A stretch of 64,000 nt of DNA from Orientallactaga sibirica (Eukaryota > Chordata > Mammalia > Rodentia > Dipodidae). The DNA lies in NCBI GenBank assembly GCA_036365145.1, contig JAEOAD010000982.1:8582001-8646000 (forward strand), written 5' to 3'. The translations under genes were made by a program, and so were the position numbers. Shown here one piece after another: positions 9,976 to 22,090 of the stretch (positions are counted from its first letter, which is position 1; the number at the start of each line of letters is the position of its first letter). The notes below the pieces were generated by a model. That model was not told the origin of the DNA. It did no database searches and worked only from the letters and a program-made list of their open reading frames with translations.

Positions 9976-11800
9976 ATGTCCTCATTATTAAATAGCTTCC
10001 ATCAGTGTCCTTTGTTCCCTTGTAGTCCTGTTAAGGCTAGGAGAAGTTGCTGTATAACTTGTTGCCTGTACTATTATCTGCCAAGCACATTTTCAGTTCT
10101 GACTTTTGTTGGTATGGTTCCAGAAGAGCTCCTGGGATTGATGAAATAGTTTGCATCCTGGAAAGCATATCCATTCTATCAGGTCAACATTGATTTTGCA
10201 TTTTTATTCTGGGAGTTTACTCTATGAATGAATGTGTTCACTCGGTCATGCAGGAGGATTTCATTTCAGAGGGCTGTTGCCCATTTGAGAAAATACGTGG
10301 AATATATTTCCTCTCAGCGGGGCTTCCCTCCAGAATATAAGGCAAGGGGTTAGAAGCAATCAGCAATGACTTAAGGCTGGCCCCACAGGGAGCCAGAAGA
10401 GATAGTCTTTCTCTGGGGTGAGAAGCCTGGGAAGGGCCAAGGCCTTAGAAGCAGTTATGAAAAAGCAAGTGTTAACTGCATTAGCAGGAGAGGGGTTCTG
10501 AAGAGACTAATCGTATGCACTGGGCAATTTTGCCTGTGGTGGGCTCTGAACTCTGGCTTTGTCTGTGAAGTGGAAGGCGCGGCATTAGCAATTCCAAAGA
10601 CTTATTCTGATTTCGGCAGCTAAAGCTGACTGGAGCAGAAGGATTGGCAGTGCCGTGTCCTGTCAGAATTCTCAGGCTGCTTTTGGGGTTTTCATCTGGG
10701 CACGTGGCTGCAGGACCAATGCAGGAATGCCAGCAGCAATGGGAGTGACCGAGGAGGGCAGCAGGCTGCTTTTGCAAAGGCTTGTGTGCCCTGGCACGCA
10801 GAACCCTCAGAATTCTGACAAGACAGAAGGAGACCTTCCCATATCATCACCTCCTTGGGTTGTGTTTAGAGGACTGAGCTGTATCCGATTTCAGTTTCCT
10901 GGGTTAATTTATACTCCACTATAAACAAAATCTGATAAAGCTAAGAACCAGTGAGGATTTTAAAGAGCTATATTTTTTTTCTATTATAGTTTCTTTGTTC
11001 GTCTAATTGGTGAGATTTTCAGTACAGGATTCCAAATTTTGGTTTAGGTGATCTGGAGGGCACTGGATTGGGAAGGAGGGGGGTTAGGGGCAGTTGGATC
11101 AAAGCTTGCTAGCTCTCGGCTGTACGAAGGGGTGGGGCGCTTCAACTTCTACTGAATCAGGGGAAGAGGGAGATTTTGCACACACCCCCAGGACTTGGTG
11201 CATAAGTGAAATTCATAGCATGGTGCAATGTGGGAAAAACGTGAATATGTTTGTGAAAGTTGTCTTGTTTGGCCAGCCTAGGCCTCGGACTCCAGTTAAT
11301 CACTACCTAAATCTTGTCATTCAGCCAATGTTTAACATCAAGCTATCCCCTAACTCAATCTTTCTTTGACTTGGGCAATTGGGGCGAGTTGGTGTTTTAT
11401 GTGGTAATTTTCTGAGAACTCCATTTCAAGTCATTGGTAATTTGGGACTGAGGACAATTTTCATCCATTAAGCTCTACTGAACTGCTAAGAGAAGCCTGC
11501 TCTGTGATCATCTCCACCTCTCTGTTTTTGTTTTGTTTAATTTCTTGTTTTAAATTTTCTAATTTCTATTTAAGAACTTTCAGAATTTATTTTCCCAGTC
11601 GGAGGTTTGAGTACTAGGCCTGACAATGATTTGATTTATTTATTGTTTCATTTCTTTATGTCCCTAATCTAGTGTCTGCTGATCTCTCACAATTGTGGAG
11701 TATTTGTGTCTAACAACAAAACTGGTAAAGTTGTTTGCTTTAATTTCAGTTTCCTCTCGATATGATAATAAAATCGAGGTCAGTGAATAAGCATGTGCAT

Positions 11801-11802
<2 letters not shown>
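9976..11802. other. Unique DNA, no gene seen
   Basis: About 1.8 kb with no repeat I recognise. ORFs of 60-98 codons on both strands show no motif, no splice-bounded pattern and no homology that I can name. Confidence 0.4.

Positions 11803-11834
<32 letters not shown>
11803..11834 (+). repeat. (CA)n microsatellite
   Basis: About 16 CA units. Confidence 0.96.
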
Positions 11835-11836
<2 letters not shown>

Positions 11837-12448
11837 TATCCACAGGACACTGGCACATATCCAAATCTGTTCATATTCAAGTTTCTTATAGAAAATGCTA
11901 TGACATTTACATAGACCCCATGATATAGAATCCTTTGTACTTTAATCTCTAGATTACTAATGATATCCACTACAATGAAAACACTGTGTAAATAGTCGTC
12001 ATAGTCTATTGCTTAGGGAATAACAGCAAGAAAAAGTCTGCACATGTTCAGTACAGAGGCTGTTTCTTTTTCTTTTTTAATCAGCAGTTGGTTCAATCCA
12101 TGGAACTTGTGGCTATGGGCTATGGAAGGCTGACTGTATATGTAAATGGAGTCTGCGTTAATGATTGCTGAGGGATTAACTTTAAATATTCTCTTTCAGG
12201 GGGTCTACTTAAATGTAGTTTATAAATGCTTGCTGTGGTTTTGGCTCCTTTAAAATATTAAGGTATGAACTGAGTTGTTTTTGTTTTTGTTTTTTTTTTG
12301 AAGTTCTACACTTTGTGTCAACAGTAAATTGTCATAGGAATAGTTTCTCGGGGGTACATGGAATGAACTCGCGAGTCTATACAGTCTGAGTAAGTGGGAA
12401 AAAATATGTCTCTTCGGCCTCAGACTCTGTTCTCACTGGATTTGTGCA
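11835..12448. other. Unique DNA, no gene seen
   Basis: AT-rich, with a TTTTTG-rich patch at 12278-12299. No feature identified. Confidence 0.4.
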
Positions 12449-12704
12449 CGTGGAGGCCACAGTCCGATGTCAAGTGTTCTCTTTGATCACTCTCCACTTT
12501 ATTTACTGAGATAGGTCTTCTCACTGGAACCCCAAGCATGCCAATTCATTTAGCTAGCCAGCTTGCTTCTGGGATTCCCTGTCTCAGTCTCCAGTGCTGG
12601 GATTACCGACAGGCTGCCATGAGCACCTGACATTTATGTGTGTTCCAGGGACATGAACTCCAGCCCTGATGCTTATTTATCCACTGAGCTTTCTCCCCAG
12701 TCTG
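12449..12704 (-). mobile_element. B4 SINE, degenerate
   Basis: Reverse B4 landmarks: GGAGGCCACAGTCCGATGTCAAG, CACTCTCCACTTTATTTACTGAG, CCAGTGCTGGGATTACCG and CCACTGAGC. Confidence 0.65.
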
Positions 12705-13325
12705 GATCTGATATGAAATTTCAAGAGAGTTCCTGTGATCCCAGGTCACTAACCTTTCTCCATGAAGCCTCATTGCAGTTGATGCAAATGGAGGCATTTT
12801 GAATTGTATTAAATATATAATATGGAGCAGAATCCAAATGGAAATTTGAGCTTCCAGGCCCTGAGAGGTGAGCAATTGTTAAAACAATGCTTGCTAGGCT
12901 TGAATATGTATATGAGTCTCCCAAGGATTACCCATCCTGGCTTGAAACTGCAGGAGGCAGACAAAAGAATGCATGCGCCCAATCTTCCACTAGGCATAAG
13001 TCTGAGAGGCCAATGGCTAATGATAAAACATTGTTTTCTATTATTATAATATCTTTTCAGACCATCCTGGGGTGGAGTCATTTTGAGTGAAGCGATATAG
13101 AGCAGCAGTTGTCAAAAGTGTGATCCGTGGAACTTGCCAGAAGCACAGATTAGCAGCCTCTGCTCTAGGCTTGTTGGACCAGAAACTCTAGGTTTGGGGC
13201 CCAGGAGTCTGAGGATTTCTCCAATGGATTCCCACGTGTTCTCAAGCTTAAGAAACACTGGTATAGGAGAAAAGGCCTGGGAAGAGGCAGATGATAGTAG
13301 TATGCAACAAAAGCTTTCAGCTGGA
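12705..13325. other. Unique DNA, no gene seen
   Basis: Several overlapping ORFs of 67-90 codons occur on both strands, which suggests chance open frames. No motif recognised. Confidence 0.4.
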
Positions 13326-13762
13326 AATGAGATCTAGAGTCCAGTTCTAGCTGTTTCCTTGCTCATAAAATGGACTTAAAGCCGGGCGTGGTGGCGCACG
13401 CCTTTAATCCCAGCACTCGGGAGGCAGAGGTAGGAGGATCGCCGAGAGTTCGAGGCTACCCTGAGACTACATAGTGAATTCCAGGTCAGCCTGAGCTAGA
13501 GTGAGACCCTACCTTGCAAAACCAAAAAAAAAAAAAAAAAAGGACTTAAAAACACTAACGTCATTAAATAATTCGTAGAATTCAACATAATGGTTTTTTT
13601 TTTTTTGAGAGACAGAAAAATACGTGACAGTTAAGAACACAGGTCCCAGTGTGCAATCTGGGTTCACAACCCAGTCCTCAATTATTAGCTTGGACAAGTC
13701 ACTTCTCTGTCATCTGTTAAACTCAAGAGAATTATAGTGTACTCCTTATATTGTTATAGTAC
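13326..13762 (+). mobile_element. MIR fragments, interrupted by B1 and an LTR
   Basis: Ancient MIR-type core sequence: 'CTGTTTCCTTGCTCATAAAATGG', and 'TGGACAAGTCACTTCTCTGTCATCTG' at 13692-13720. The first piece is split by a B1 at 13381-13541. The second is split by the MaLR LTR at 13763 and may resume at 14121-14185. Confidence 0.5.
13381..13541 (+). mobile_element. B1 SINE with TSD
   Basis: Complete B1 with a poly(A) tail. The 9-bp duplication GGACTTAAA is present at 13372-13380 and 13542-13550. Confidence 0.94.
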
Positions 13763-14120
13763 TGTGGTAGTTTGAATAGATGGCTCCCAATATATTCAGT
13801 GTTTTATTAGTTTATAGTTTGCATCTGCAGCCACCTGGCTGCAGGCAGTGTCTCTGGGTGGATCTTAAGGTGTGGAGGTGGGTTTAGGATTTCAATCTAA
13901 AGACATGCAAAGGGTGCCTAGTTGGAGTTCCTGAAGTGTGCTGTGCTGTGTGGCTTTCTCTCTCTCTCTCTCTCTGCCTGGTCCTGTAAGAGCAGGCCAG
14001 CTTCTCCTGCCATTATGGAACTTCCCCTGGATCTGTAAGCTACAGTAACTATCCCTTCCTCCATATTATCTGTGCCTGGCCTAGAAGTTCATCTCAGCAA
14101 ACCTGAAGCAGTCTGCTACA
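13763..14120 (+). mobile_element. MaLR-type solo LTR
   Basis: A 358-bp LTR begins TGTGGTAGTTTGAATAGATG and ends CTGCTACA. It is flanked by near-identical 5-bp repeats (agtac at 13758-13762, agtat at 14121-14125), the target size of class III elements. It has the general MaLR layout: CTCTCTCT stretch, then a CTGTAAGC...CTTCC block. A second copy of the same family lies inverted at 22702-23057. Confidence 0.75.
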
Positions 14121-14295
14121 AGTATTAAATAAGCTTACATGTGTAAAGTAATTATTAGGTTGTCTGACACTGAGCAAGTGACAGATTTTAAGTGTTCAGT
14201 TATATGTATGAATATATAAAATATATGTATATACACATATATAGTATGTGGTACACACAGTGACTGTTAGAAAATATCTTTTAAGAAAGAAAATG

Positions 14296-14503
14296 GGGCT
14301 GGGGAGATGACATAGCAGTTAAGGTGCTTGCCTGTGAAGCCTAAGGACCTAGGCTCAACTCCCCAGAATCCATATAAGCCGGACGCACATGGTGGCACAT
14401 GTGTGTGGAGTTTGTTTGCAGTGTCTAGAGGCCCTGGCACACCCATTCTCTCTCTCTCCTCCTCCCTCTCGCTAATAAATAAATAAATAAATAAATTTTA
14501 AAA
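14296..14503 (+). mobile_element. tRNA-derived SINE (short type)
   Basis: GGGGCTGGGGAGATGACATAGC head, CTCTCTCTCC stretch and (AAAT)n tail. Confidence 0.88.
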
Positions 14504-14950
14504 AGAAAGAGAATGGAGCAAAATGGTATAAATGAAATGAGAAGAAATGACTTCTAGAAATTGAACATTCCTGCCATGTGAACATGTTACCAAATGCTTA
14601 GACTAAGGGAAATGTACTCTTTTGCACTTGTCACCTCACCCCCAAGCCAAGGGACCTCTCCTTGTGCTACCTGGAAATGTGTAAGATCTCTCTCTACTAT
14701 GATGGGTCCTGCATTTGGTAGAAATTGTCTCCTAGGGAAACTGGAATCTCTATAAACTGATCATTCAGATTTAAGGGTGTGGAAACCTGGCCAGTGCAGT
14801 TGAGGGCATCCTTGTCATTTCCCCAGTCTCATGACTGGGTTCTGGCTACACATGGGAGTTAGGAACATGTAGGGATTTCAGACAAGAATCTGGAAGAATT
14901 AATGGCTGGTGCTATGCAAAGAGTAACTCTTAGTTTAAAAAAAATAATGA
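14504..14950. other. Unique DNA, no gene seen
   Basis: No recognisable gene or repeat. Confidence 0.4.
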
Positions 14951-15113
14951 AGTTAACCATGGTGGCTCTTCCCTATAATCTCAGCACTCAAGAAACTAAA
15001 GCAGAAAGATCATGAGTTCAAGGTCAGCTTGGGTTGGATAGCAACTTCAAGGCCAGCCTGAGCTAGATAGCAAGACTGTCTCAGAAAAACAAACAAACAA
15101 ACAAACAAAAACA
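14951..15113 (+). mobile_element. Old B1-like SINE
   Basis: Diverged 7SL-like element: CATGGTGGCTCTTCCCTATA, GAGTTCAAGGTCAGCTTGG, GACTGTCTCAG and an (AAAC)n tail. Confidence 0.7.
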
Positions 15114-15117
15114 TTTC

Positions 15118-15240
15118 TTTTCAAACAATTGTATTGATATATACTTTATATACCACAAGATTCATCCATTTAAGTGTGCAATTGAATGATTTTTTTAAAG
15201 TAAATTTACTGATTTGTGCAATCGCCTCATAATGGTTTTT
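15118..15240 (-). mobile_element. Ancient L1 3' UTR-like fragment
   Basis: Resembles the old mammalian L1 3' end read in reverse (TATACCACAAGATTCATCC, TTTAAGTGTGCAATTGAATG, TTGTGCAATC). Diverged, moderate call. Confidence 0.45.
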
Positions 15241-16486
15241 GAATTTAAAAATAAAGATGAGATGGCTATTATACCACTCGGTTCCTGAGTACTAAGATCC
15301 GAGGCTGATTTCTAACATGAGCCTAAGGCCCTCAGATTTACAGTAGCCTGGGTTTTCCAGGAGTTAACTACCCTTCTGCATCAATCACCTTTAAACCTTT
15401 TCACCTGAGGATTAAGGAACAATTCCATAAACTGTAGGACTCCAGGAAAAGTGTATTAGTTACCATGAAAGCTTGATTTATTTTTGTGAATTACATTTTT
15501 TTCCTTTTCTTAAAATTTTTAAGCGAGTTAGCCTTCTGTGGAAAAACAAAATAATCACCAAGTTCAGGTTGAATTGATTTAGCTGATGTTAAGATATGTG
15601 TGTACTTTAGAAGATGCCGCTCTCTGTTGCTTTTTATTTATTTGTTGTTTTCCTGTAACTTCGGAATACCCCCATTGGCCAGTGATGTTGTGTGTCTGAC
15701 TAACAAATGATGCCACTAAGAAGGACCAACCCCTTTTGGATGAGAAATATATACATCAGTGGCACATAGTGAGTAAAAATAAATCTGACTACCAGGCAAC
15801 ACTGGATCGTCATTAGGATAGCACATTGAGATAATAGCATTAGGGATAATGGAGAAGGAGGTTGATGGATGAGGGCCAACATGATTTCTAGTGCTCTGAA
15901 GTATGGTCCTCATGGGCTCAGCAGGAAAGGCTGTCACGGACAAGCCCAAATATCCTCTACTACTTAAAAATCACCACAGAGGTTACATCTGAGCTGGGCC
16001 CTGAGGTCTGATGGCCAGCCATTCCAGAAGGGCCTGTAGCTTGTTCATGGTGTAACAATGTTGCTAGAAAATCTACCCAATTCAGGGGCTCAGAATATAA
16101 TGGTGGTGGTAGTCGGGGATTATGACTCTAAGATCTGCTGAGTCTCATTTGTTTTGTGGTTTGTGTCAAAGCTACCTTCAGTAGTATGTAGTAGCACCAG
16201 TAAGATGCCAGAGACAATGCCATAGAAATAGGCTGAAAGGGCCTAGACGCCAGATTCATCCTTATTCCATCTATCTTTCCACTAAATGGTGATGAAATGG
16301 GATGTACAAGAAAGGGTGCCATTCATAAGGATCCATACATAACTTGGTTTATTCATTTTTAAAGTGACCCTAAGAACAATTATGAAGCACCCTTGATGTG
16401 AGATGAAATGTGTGCATTGTGCAAACTGAAAGTAGGCTTTAGTTAGCAGAAGCTATTCTTACACTGTGCTCATATGTTCTCTTTTT
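15241..16486. other. Unique DNA, no gene seen
   Basis: About 1.2 kb without a recognised repeat. Open frames up to 77 codons show no motif. Confidence 0.4.
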
Positions 16487-16526
16487 TAATTTTTAAAATT
16501 TTTTAAATGATAGAGCAAGCAAGTGG

Positions 16527-16569
<43 letters not shown>

Positions 16570-16728
16570 TGCATGCCAGGGCCTCTAGCTCCATCTTGTG
16601 AGCATTTGTGACCTTGCACACTTGCGTCACCCTGTGAGTCTGGCTTACATGGGATCTGTAGAGTCAAATATGGGTCCTTAGGCTTTGCAGGCAAGTGCCC
16701 TAACTGCTAAGCCATCTCCCCATCCCTT
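16487..16728 (-). mobile_element. tRNA-derived SINE (long-type features)
   Basis: Reverse copy with (GA)n at 16531-16566, the GTGACCTTGCACACTTGCGTCACC insert and a terminal CCATCTCCCCATCCC. Confidence 0.88.
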
Positions 16729-18329
16729 ATATGTTAAGTCTTTAACCTGTATGCTGTGGAGAGTGCAGTCACAAACGTATCCATTGAAACATTCCTTCCA
16801 CACACATACACAAATTCCTACTATGTAAAACTTATTTTTCTGGGTCCAGAGACTGTAATAATGTATAAAACAGAGTCTCTATCCTCAAATTGTTCAAAAT
16901 TTAATTGGGAAGTCAATTTTAGAAGATTGTGTCAATGACTTTGACAGACAGTTGGATAGAAATAGTATTGGAGGGCAGAAGGAAGTGGGGCCAAGAAGGG
17001 AACAAGAACAGACTATGGAAAAGGGGATATTTGGCTTGACTTTGAAGGATACAGCTCATTAGGTAGAGATAGACAAAGACTATATCCAGGAGTCTGAATA
17101 GCAAATAGCATGAGCCTAGTCACAGGCAGTGACATGTTTAGAGAACTTGATGTTCTCTATGGGCAGGACTTTGTGTGGTAGTAGTTTGGGAGGGTACAGT
17201 TCGGAAATCCACTTCAGGACGTGATTCCCTGGGTCCCCAAATGGCATTCGGAAGACTTTAAACAGTTCAGGGAAAAATAAAACATAATGGGCTCTGGAGA
17301 ACAGATGGCTATTTTCCTTGAATTAATTTTTTTTTCAATTTGTTAGGAACATGAGAGGTGGTGAACATAACCCACTGTTCTAATCTCTTGAGAAAAATGG
17401 CTCATGAAAGGGCAGCCCAGAATTCAATAGGAAACCTGGGAAATCACCTGATCTCTGACCAATAAGGAAAAAAGAAAAGTCCCATTGCAATAAACACCAT
17501 TAAACAGACTGCCAGCTTCAAAGCTGTTTCTATCTCTCAGCTGATGACTCAGAAACATTGTGTTCTTTCTGTCTAGTCACAATAACTAGTGTACAATGGA
17601 TAACCCAGTGCAATAAATTTCATCTCTGTTCCTTGTGCATCCTTCTCTATAGGGAAAGTAATGGCTGCTATGCACACGAAGGAAGAGGATGCTGAGCTGA
17701 ACTGTAGCTGAACTCCATTTTGCCTTTCTTTTGAGCTATCAATTCCCAACTATTCTTTGACTCCCTTTACCACATCCCTCACAAATATTCCAATCCCTTC
17801 ATCCTAAAAGACCAAGACTGCCAAGCCACCTACCTAATGTCTCAACCCTACCTAACACCAAATATCTGGGGCTCAAAACCATGCTGATTTCCAAATAAGG
17901 TGGATTCTTGGCATTTGAAGATTCAACAACTGACATTCCGGCTTTTCATGAGTGATCCTGGCAGTCATTTCTATTTTGGTTGGGGCGTAAGTTTCAAGCA
18001 CTGCAACAGGCCTCTTAACAAGGGAAGTTAAGTCAAATGTTAGCGTTCCCAACTCAAGCTGGCTTTGCTTCTCTGTGTGCCACATATACATTCTTGTTTA
18101 GGAAGTCCATTTTATGGGGGATACGAAGTCTCAATTTGAGGATCCAGAAGGTCTGAGGATGAATATGATATGTTATGAGGGTAAATACGATATGTTAGTA
18201 AAGCTTGCTGGAACTAAGGGTATGGCCTCCATCACTGTGTGTGCACATGTACGTGTGATTGTTTTGCTTCTGTATGCATGTGCATAGAGTATGCATTTGG
18301 TGTGACATGTGACATTTGTGGATGAACAT
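16729..18329. other. Mostly unique DNA, no gene seen
   Basis: About 1.6 kb. 16820-16915 resembles an ancient mammalian repeat (TTCCTACTATGT ... GAGTCTCTATCCTC), but I cannot name it safely. No exon-like signal. Confidence 0.4.
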
Positions 18330-18334
18330 GTGTA

Positions 18335-18381
18335 TGCAAATGTATGTGTGTGTGTGTGTGTGCGCACGCGCACGTGCACGC
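18335..18381 (+). repeat. Alternating purine-pyrimidine tract, (TG)n then GC-rich
   Basis: TGTATGTGTG... runs into GCGCACGCGCACGTGCACGC. The alternation is nearly uninterrupted and is a candidate for Z-DNA. Confidence 0.85.
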
Positions 18382-18652
18382 AGAGGCCGTAGGAGAATAT
18401 TTAGCATCCTCTTATTGCTCATCCACATATTTCCTTCCTTGATATTGGGCCTCTCCCTCAATCCTGACCTGCTATCAGCCAGTGATGCTCTGCTCTCTGC
18501 CCTCCTCACACTGCAATGGGATTATACACATACATGGCCACACCCAGCTTTCTATGTAGGTTCTAGGGACTCAAACTCTGGTTTGGGGGCCTAAGAGGGA
18601 TTCATGCTTAAGCAGAAAGTGCTCTCAACCAAGGAGCCATCTCCCTAACCCT
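18382..18652 (-). mobile_element. B4 SINE, degenerate
   Basis: Reverse B4 landmarks: TGCAATGGGATTATACACAT, CACACCCAGCTTTCTATGTAG, GGTTCTAGGGACTCAAACTC and GGAGCCATCTCCCTAACCC. Confidence 0.6.
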
Positions 18653-18706
18653 ATACATGTGTTTTAAATTTTATGTTTGAAAAGAAAATATTTAAACTTA
18701 CAGAGC

Positions 18707-18757
18707 TTATTTATTAATAATAATTTATTAATAATTAATAATAATTTATTAATTATA
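18707..18757 (+). repeat. (TAA)n-like AT-rich repeat
   Basis: Irregular TTATTAATAATAATTTATTA units. Low complexity with self-complementary stretches. Confidence 0.85.
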
Positions 18758-18984
18758 GTGGCTATAATGAACTTCTATGAAATTTTACCTAGACTTACTT
18801 ATTATAGTGCTTTCCAGAAAAATAAGAAAAGCACGAGTGAAAGTAGATGGTGAAGAGGATACTGGTTTGAGTAACACCAGCCATTCTAGCAGAATCCCCA
18901 AACTCTTGCAATATGAAATATATTGTTATGCATTATTGCTAGCTATAGAACCATTTGAGGCTAACTTCCACACATTATGACCGT

Positions 18985-19610
18985 TTACCTCTAAATATTT
19001 CAGTATGCAATGGCGTTCTCATATAAAACCACAATGCAATTAAGAAATTCTGGAAATTGAGTATTGATATTGTACCATTTGCTAGTATATAGTCCATATT
19101 CAAATTTTCCACATTATTTTAATATCATCCTTCAGAACCAATAAAAGAAACTATCCACGTTCTGTTCGTGGTTCACATACAGCATTCAGTTGTAAAGTCT
19201 TTAGTTCCCTTTAATCTGTAACAGGTCCTTGGGGTTTTTTTTATTAATATTTAATTTATTTTCTTTATTTGAGAGAAAGAGGCAGATAGAGAGAGAAAGA
19301 GAATGGGTGCACCAGGGCCTTCAGCCACTGCACATGAACTCCAGACGCATGTGCTACCCTGTGCATCTGGCTTCTGTGGGTCCTGGGGAATCGAACCTGG
19401 GTCATTTGGCTTTGCAGGCAAGCGCCTTAATCACTAAACCATCTCTCCAGCCCATAGGTTGCCATTTTAAAAATGACTTTAACTTATATTGAGGAGCATA
19501 TTCTCACTGTTTCATAGACTGTTCCTTGAATTGATTTGTCTGGTACTTCATCATGACTGGAATCAGGTTATGTATATTGAACCAAATTTTACTTAGATTT
19601 AAAAATTTAT
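18985..19610 (-). mobile_element. Ancient LINE fragment split by a SINE
   Basis: Old L1M-like 3' sequence read in reverse: AGTCCATATTCAAATTTTCC, ACAGCATTCAGTTGTAAAGTC, CCTTTAATCTGTAACAG, and, beyond the SINE, TTGATTTGTCTGGTACTTCATCATGA. Diverged. Confidence 0.45.
19238..19455 (-). mobile_element. tRNA-derived SINE (short type)
   Basis: Reverse copy: (TTTA)-type tail, AGAGAGAAAGAGAATGGGTG, ending CCATCTCTCCAGCCC. Confidence 0.9.
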
Positions 19611-19611
19611 T

Positions 19612-19865
19612 CTTGGGCCTGGGGAGATGGCTCAGTGATTAAAAGAACTTGATTACAATGTCTGCCAGCCCAAGTTCAATTCCCAGTACCCATGTAAAGC
19701 CAGATGCACAAAGTGACACACGCATCTGGAATTTATTTGCAGTGGCAAGAGGCCCTGGTCTCTTCTTTTCTTTTCTTTTCTTTTCTTTTCTTTTCTTTTC
19801 TTTTCTTTTCTTTTCTTTTCTTTTCTTTTCTTCCTTCTCTCTTTCAAATTAATACATAAAATATG
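19612..19865 (+). mobile_element. tRNA-derived SINE with (TTTTC)n
   Basis: The head GGGCCTGGGGAGATGGCTCAG is followed by a normal body, but the CT-rich segment has expanded to (TTTTC)n at 19762-19832. Confidence 0.88.
19762..19832 (+). repeat. (TTTTC)n pentanucleotide repeat
   Basis: About 14 uninterrupted units, forming a homopurine strand on the complement. Confidence 0.97.
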
Positions 19866-20648
19866 TAAAAATAAAATAAAAATTTATTCTTGTTAATTTA
19901 GAGCATGATTTTCAGAGTAGTCATTACCAAAAATTGTCTTGCAAGAAAAGTATCATGAGTAGGTTCCAAGGGGATTCGTGTTACTAAGATTTTTCTCCCC
20001 TCCAACCCTGGATAACACAGATTATGAAAGTCATTTCTCAGGGAGATGGTGTGGAGAAGCAGACACGGCACACAGTCTTGGTGGATCATTTCTTTCTAAC
20101 ATTATCAGTCTGTTCATTCAGTCTTTGTACTCCAGCATTTTCTTTTTGCCTCACCACATTGCTGTCTCTCAGTTAAATGTATGAAAGTCAGCGATGAAGA
20201 GTGGGCAGGCACGAAATGGCATTTACCAGCAGAGAGCTGGCGGTGGCTCATGTTACTAAATCTTCATTACTCTTACAAAACATACCAGAAATATAATTAA
20301 TTCACATTTAACTGCACTCATCAAAACATGAAAAGTTCATTTTGTAATATAGTACCACTGACTTAGATTATTACAGATTCTCAATTATTCATTCAATGGA
20401 CTGGAATAATGCCCACTCATTGATGCTTAAGAGAATTCAAGAGCTTTCATTGATTCACGTGTGGACTGCTGATCCTCATATTGAATGGAATGAGGACACA
20501 GAATAAACTTAAATGTGTATTTGTTTCTTCCCTCCCTCCCTCTCCCTCACAAAATGCTATGGAGAAGTTACTTTATGTCAGGCTTTGTGTTAAGTGTTAG
20601 GTTATAGGATTGAAAATCTTGGCTTTAAGGGGCTCTTATAAGAACCTG
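19866..20648. other. Unique DNA, no gene seen
   Basis: About 0.8 kb. The 20200-20470 part is non-repetitive and moderately AT-rich, a possible but unproven conserved non-coding stretch. Confidence 0.4.
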
Positions 20649-20800
20649 ACTTTTTTTTTTCGAGGTAGGGTCTCGCTCTAACTCAGGCTGACCTGAATTT
20701 ACTATATAGTCTCAGGGTGGCCTCGACCTCAAGGCAATCCTCCTACCTCTGCCTCATGAGTGCTGGGATTAAAGGCATGTGCCACCATGCCCAGCAAACC
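20649..20800 (-). mobile_element. B1 SINE
   Basis: T tract then reverse B1 ending CCATGCCCAGCA. Confidence 0.92.
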
Positions 20801-20817
20801 TGAATTAAAAAAAAAAA

Positions 20818-20891
20818 ATTGAACATATTTTATTTATTTATTTGCAAGCAGAGAGAGAGAGAAAAGAGAGAGAGAAAGGAAAGAGAGAGAC

Positions 20892-20953
<62 letters not shown>

Positions 20954-21107
20954 GGCATGCAAGGGACTCCAGGCACTGTAAATGAACCTCAGATTCATGC
21001 ATACCACTTTGTGCATCTGGCTTTATATGGGTACTGGAGAATCAAACCCAGGTTGTTAGGCTTTGCAGGCAAGCATCATTAACTGCTGAGCCATATCTCC
21101 AGCCCCA
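20818..21107 (-). mobile_element. tRNA-derived SINE with (GAAA)n
   Basis: Reverse copy with an expanded purine stretch, ending CCATATCTCCAGCCCC. Confidence 0.9.
20891..20951 (+). repeat. (GAAA)n tetranucleotide repeat
   Basis: About 15 GAAA units inside the purine-rich segment of a SINE. Confidence 0.97.
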
Positions 21108-21929
21108 GAATCAAAAGTCAGAGCTCAAGTTTTCCTCTTACTTGACAACATCACATCACATCTTACCCAGTTTGGGTGGTGATAAGGTAGAAAGATTCCC
21201 TTGAGATAATTTTGTGACTAAAGGCTGAAGCCTGTGGGCCAAATAATGTTGCCTTCTTATACAGGTTAGTCTTTGAACTTCTGCAGGATCTAATAAGACC
21301 CCTTTAATTGTGAGTACATTATATTACCATGCCTTTAACATGCTACTGATCTTGATATCCTAAAATCTCCCAACTTGTAATGCCCCTCAGTGCTTTCCGT
21401 GTTATGGTCTATAGAGCTATCCTTTATGCTTTGGCTGATTGTGCCAGGTATATCTGTCAATTCATTCAAACTCCATTACAGCATGAAAACAGTATACTAG
21501 AAATCTACATTGTAATTGGATCCAGGTTCCTGGATGAGGTGGAGCTGGGTAAGCGAGTTCTGTTCTTGGGAAAACATCTACACTTAATTCCCAATGCTCT
21601 CTTGCAGTTCGATGTTACTGACTCACAGCCAGCAAAAGGTGAGCAGAATTGCTACATCTATCGCTTCTAGGCCTGATTCCCAGAAGCCTGCCTTGTGTAG
21701 TTTATTTTTTTCCCCTTCATGTAGACAAACCATATGTGGCTAGAGCTACAAGATGCTAGGCATCTAGATCTTTGAATCCATTCAATAAATATATCCCCAC
21801 ATTTTATTATTTTAGAGGAGGTAATAGATACGTATGTATTGCCAGTGATACTAGGTATCTGCTAAAGTAGATAGTATTATCTTAATGGACAACCTATCAC
21901 ACCAGTAATTTTGACTTTTCTCACTTTTT
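21108..21929. other. Unique DNA, no gene seen
   Basis: One 96-codon plus-strand frame (21380-21670) has no recognisable domain, and I regard it as chance. Confidence 0.4.
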
Positions 21930-22090
21930 GTTAACACTTGAGCAACTTACTCAACCTCTCGGCATCTCTATGAGCTACACTGTCAATGGGGATAAGAAGA
22001 TAACATTCTTGCCCCCCTTTTATAGATAAAAGGATTAAATGAGGTAACATTTGCATCGAGAAGGCATTGCTATTACCGTTGGATATTGCC
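21930..22090 (+). mobile_element. MIR fragment
   Basis: Follows the MIR core and tail order: GAGCAACTTACTCAACCTCTC, GTCAATGGGGATAAGAAGAT, GGATTAAATGAGGTAACAT. Confidence 0.65.

Noticed and set aside
19653..19847. Lys/Arg-rich ORF resembling a basic nuclear protein
   Set aside because: It is a translation of the (TTTTC)n repeat in a SINE.
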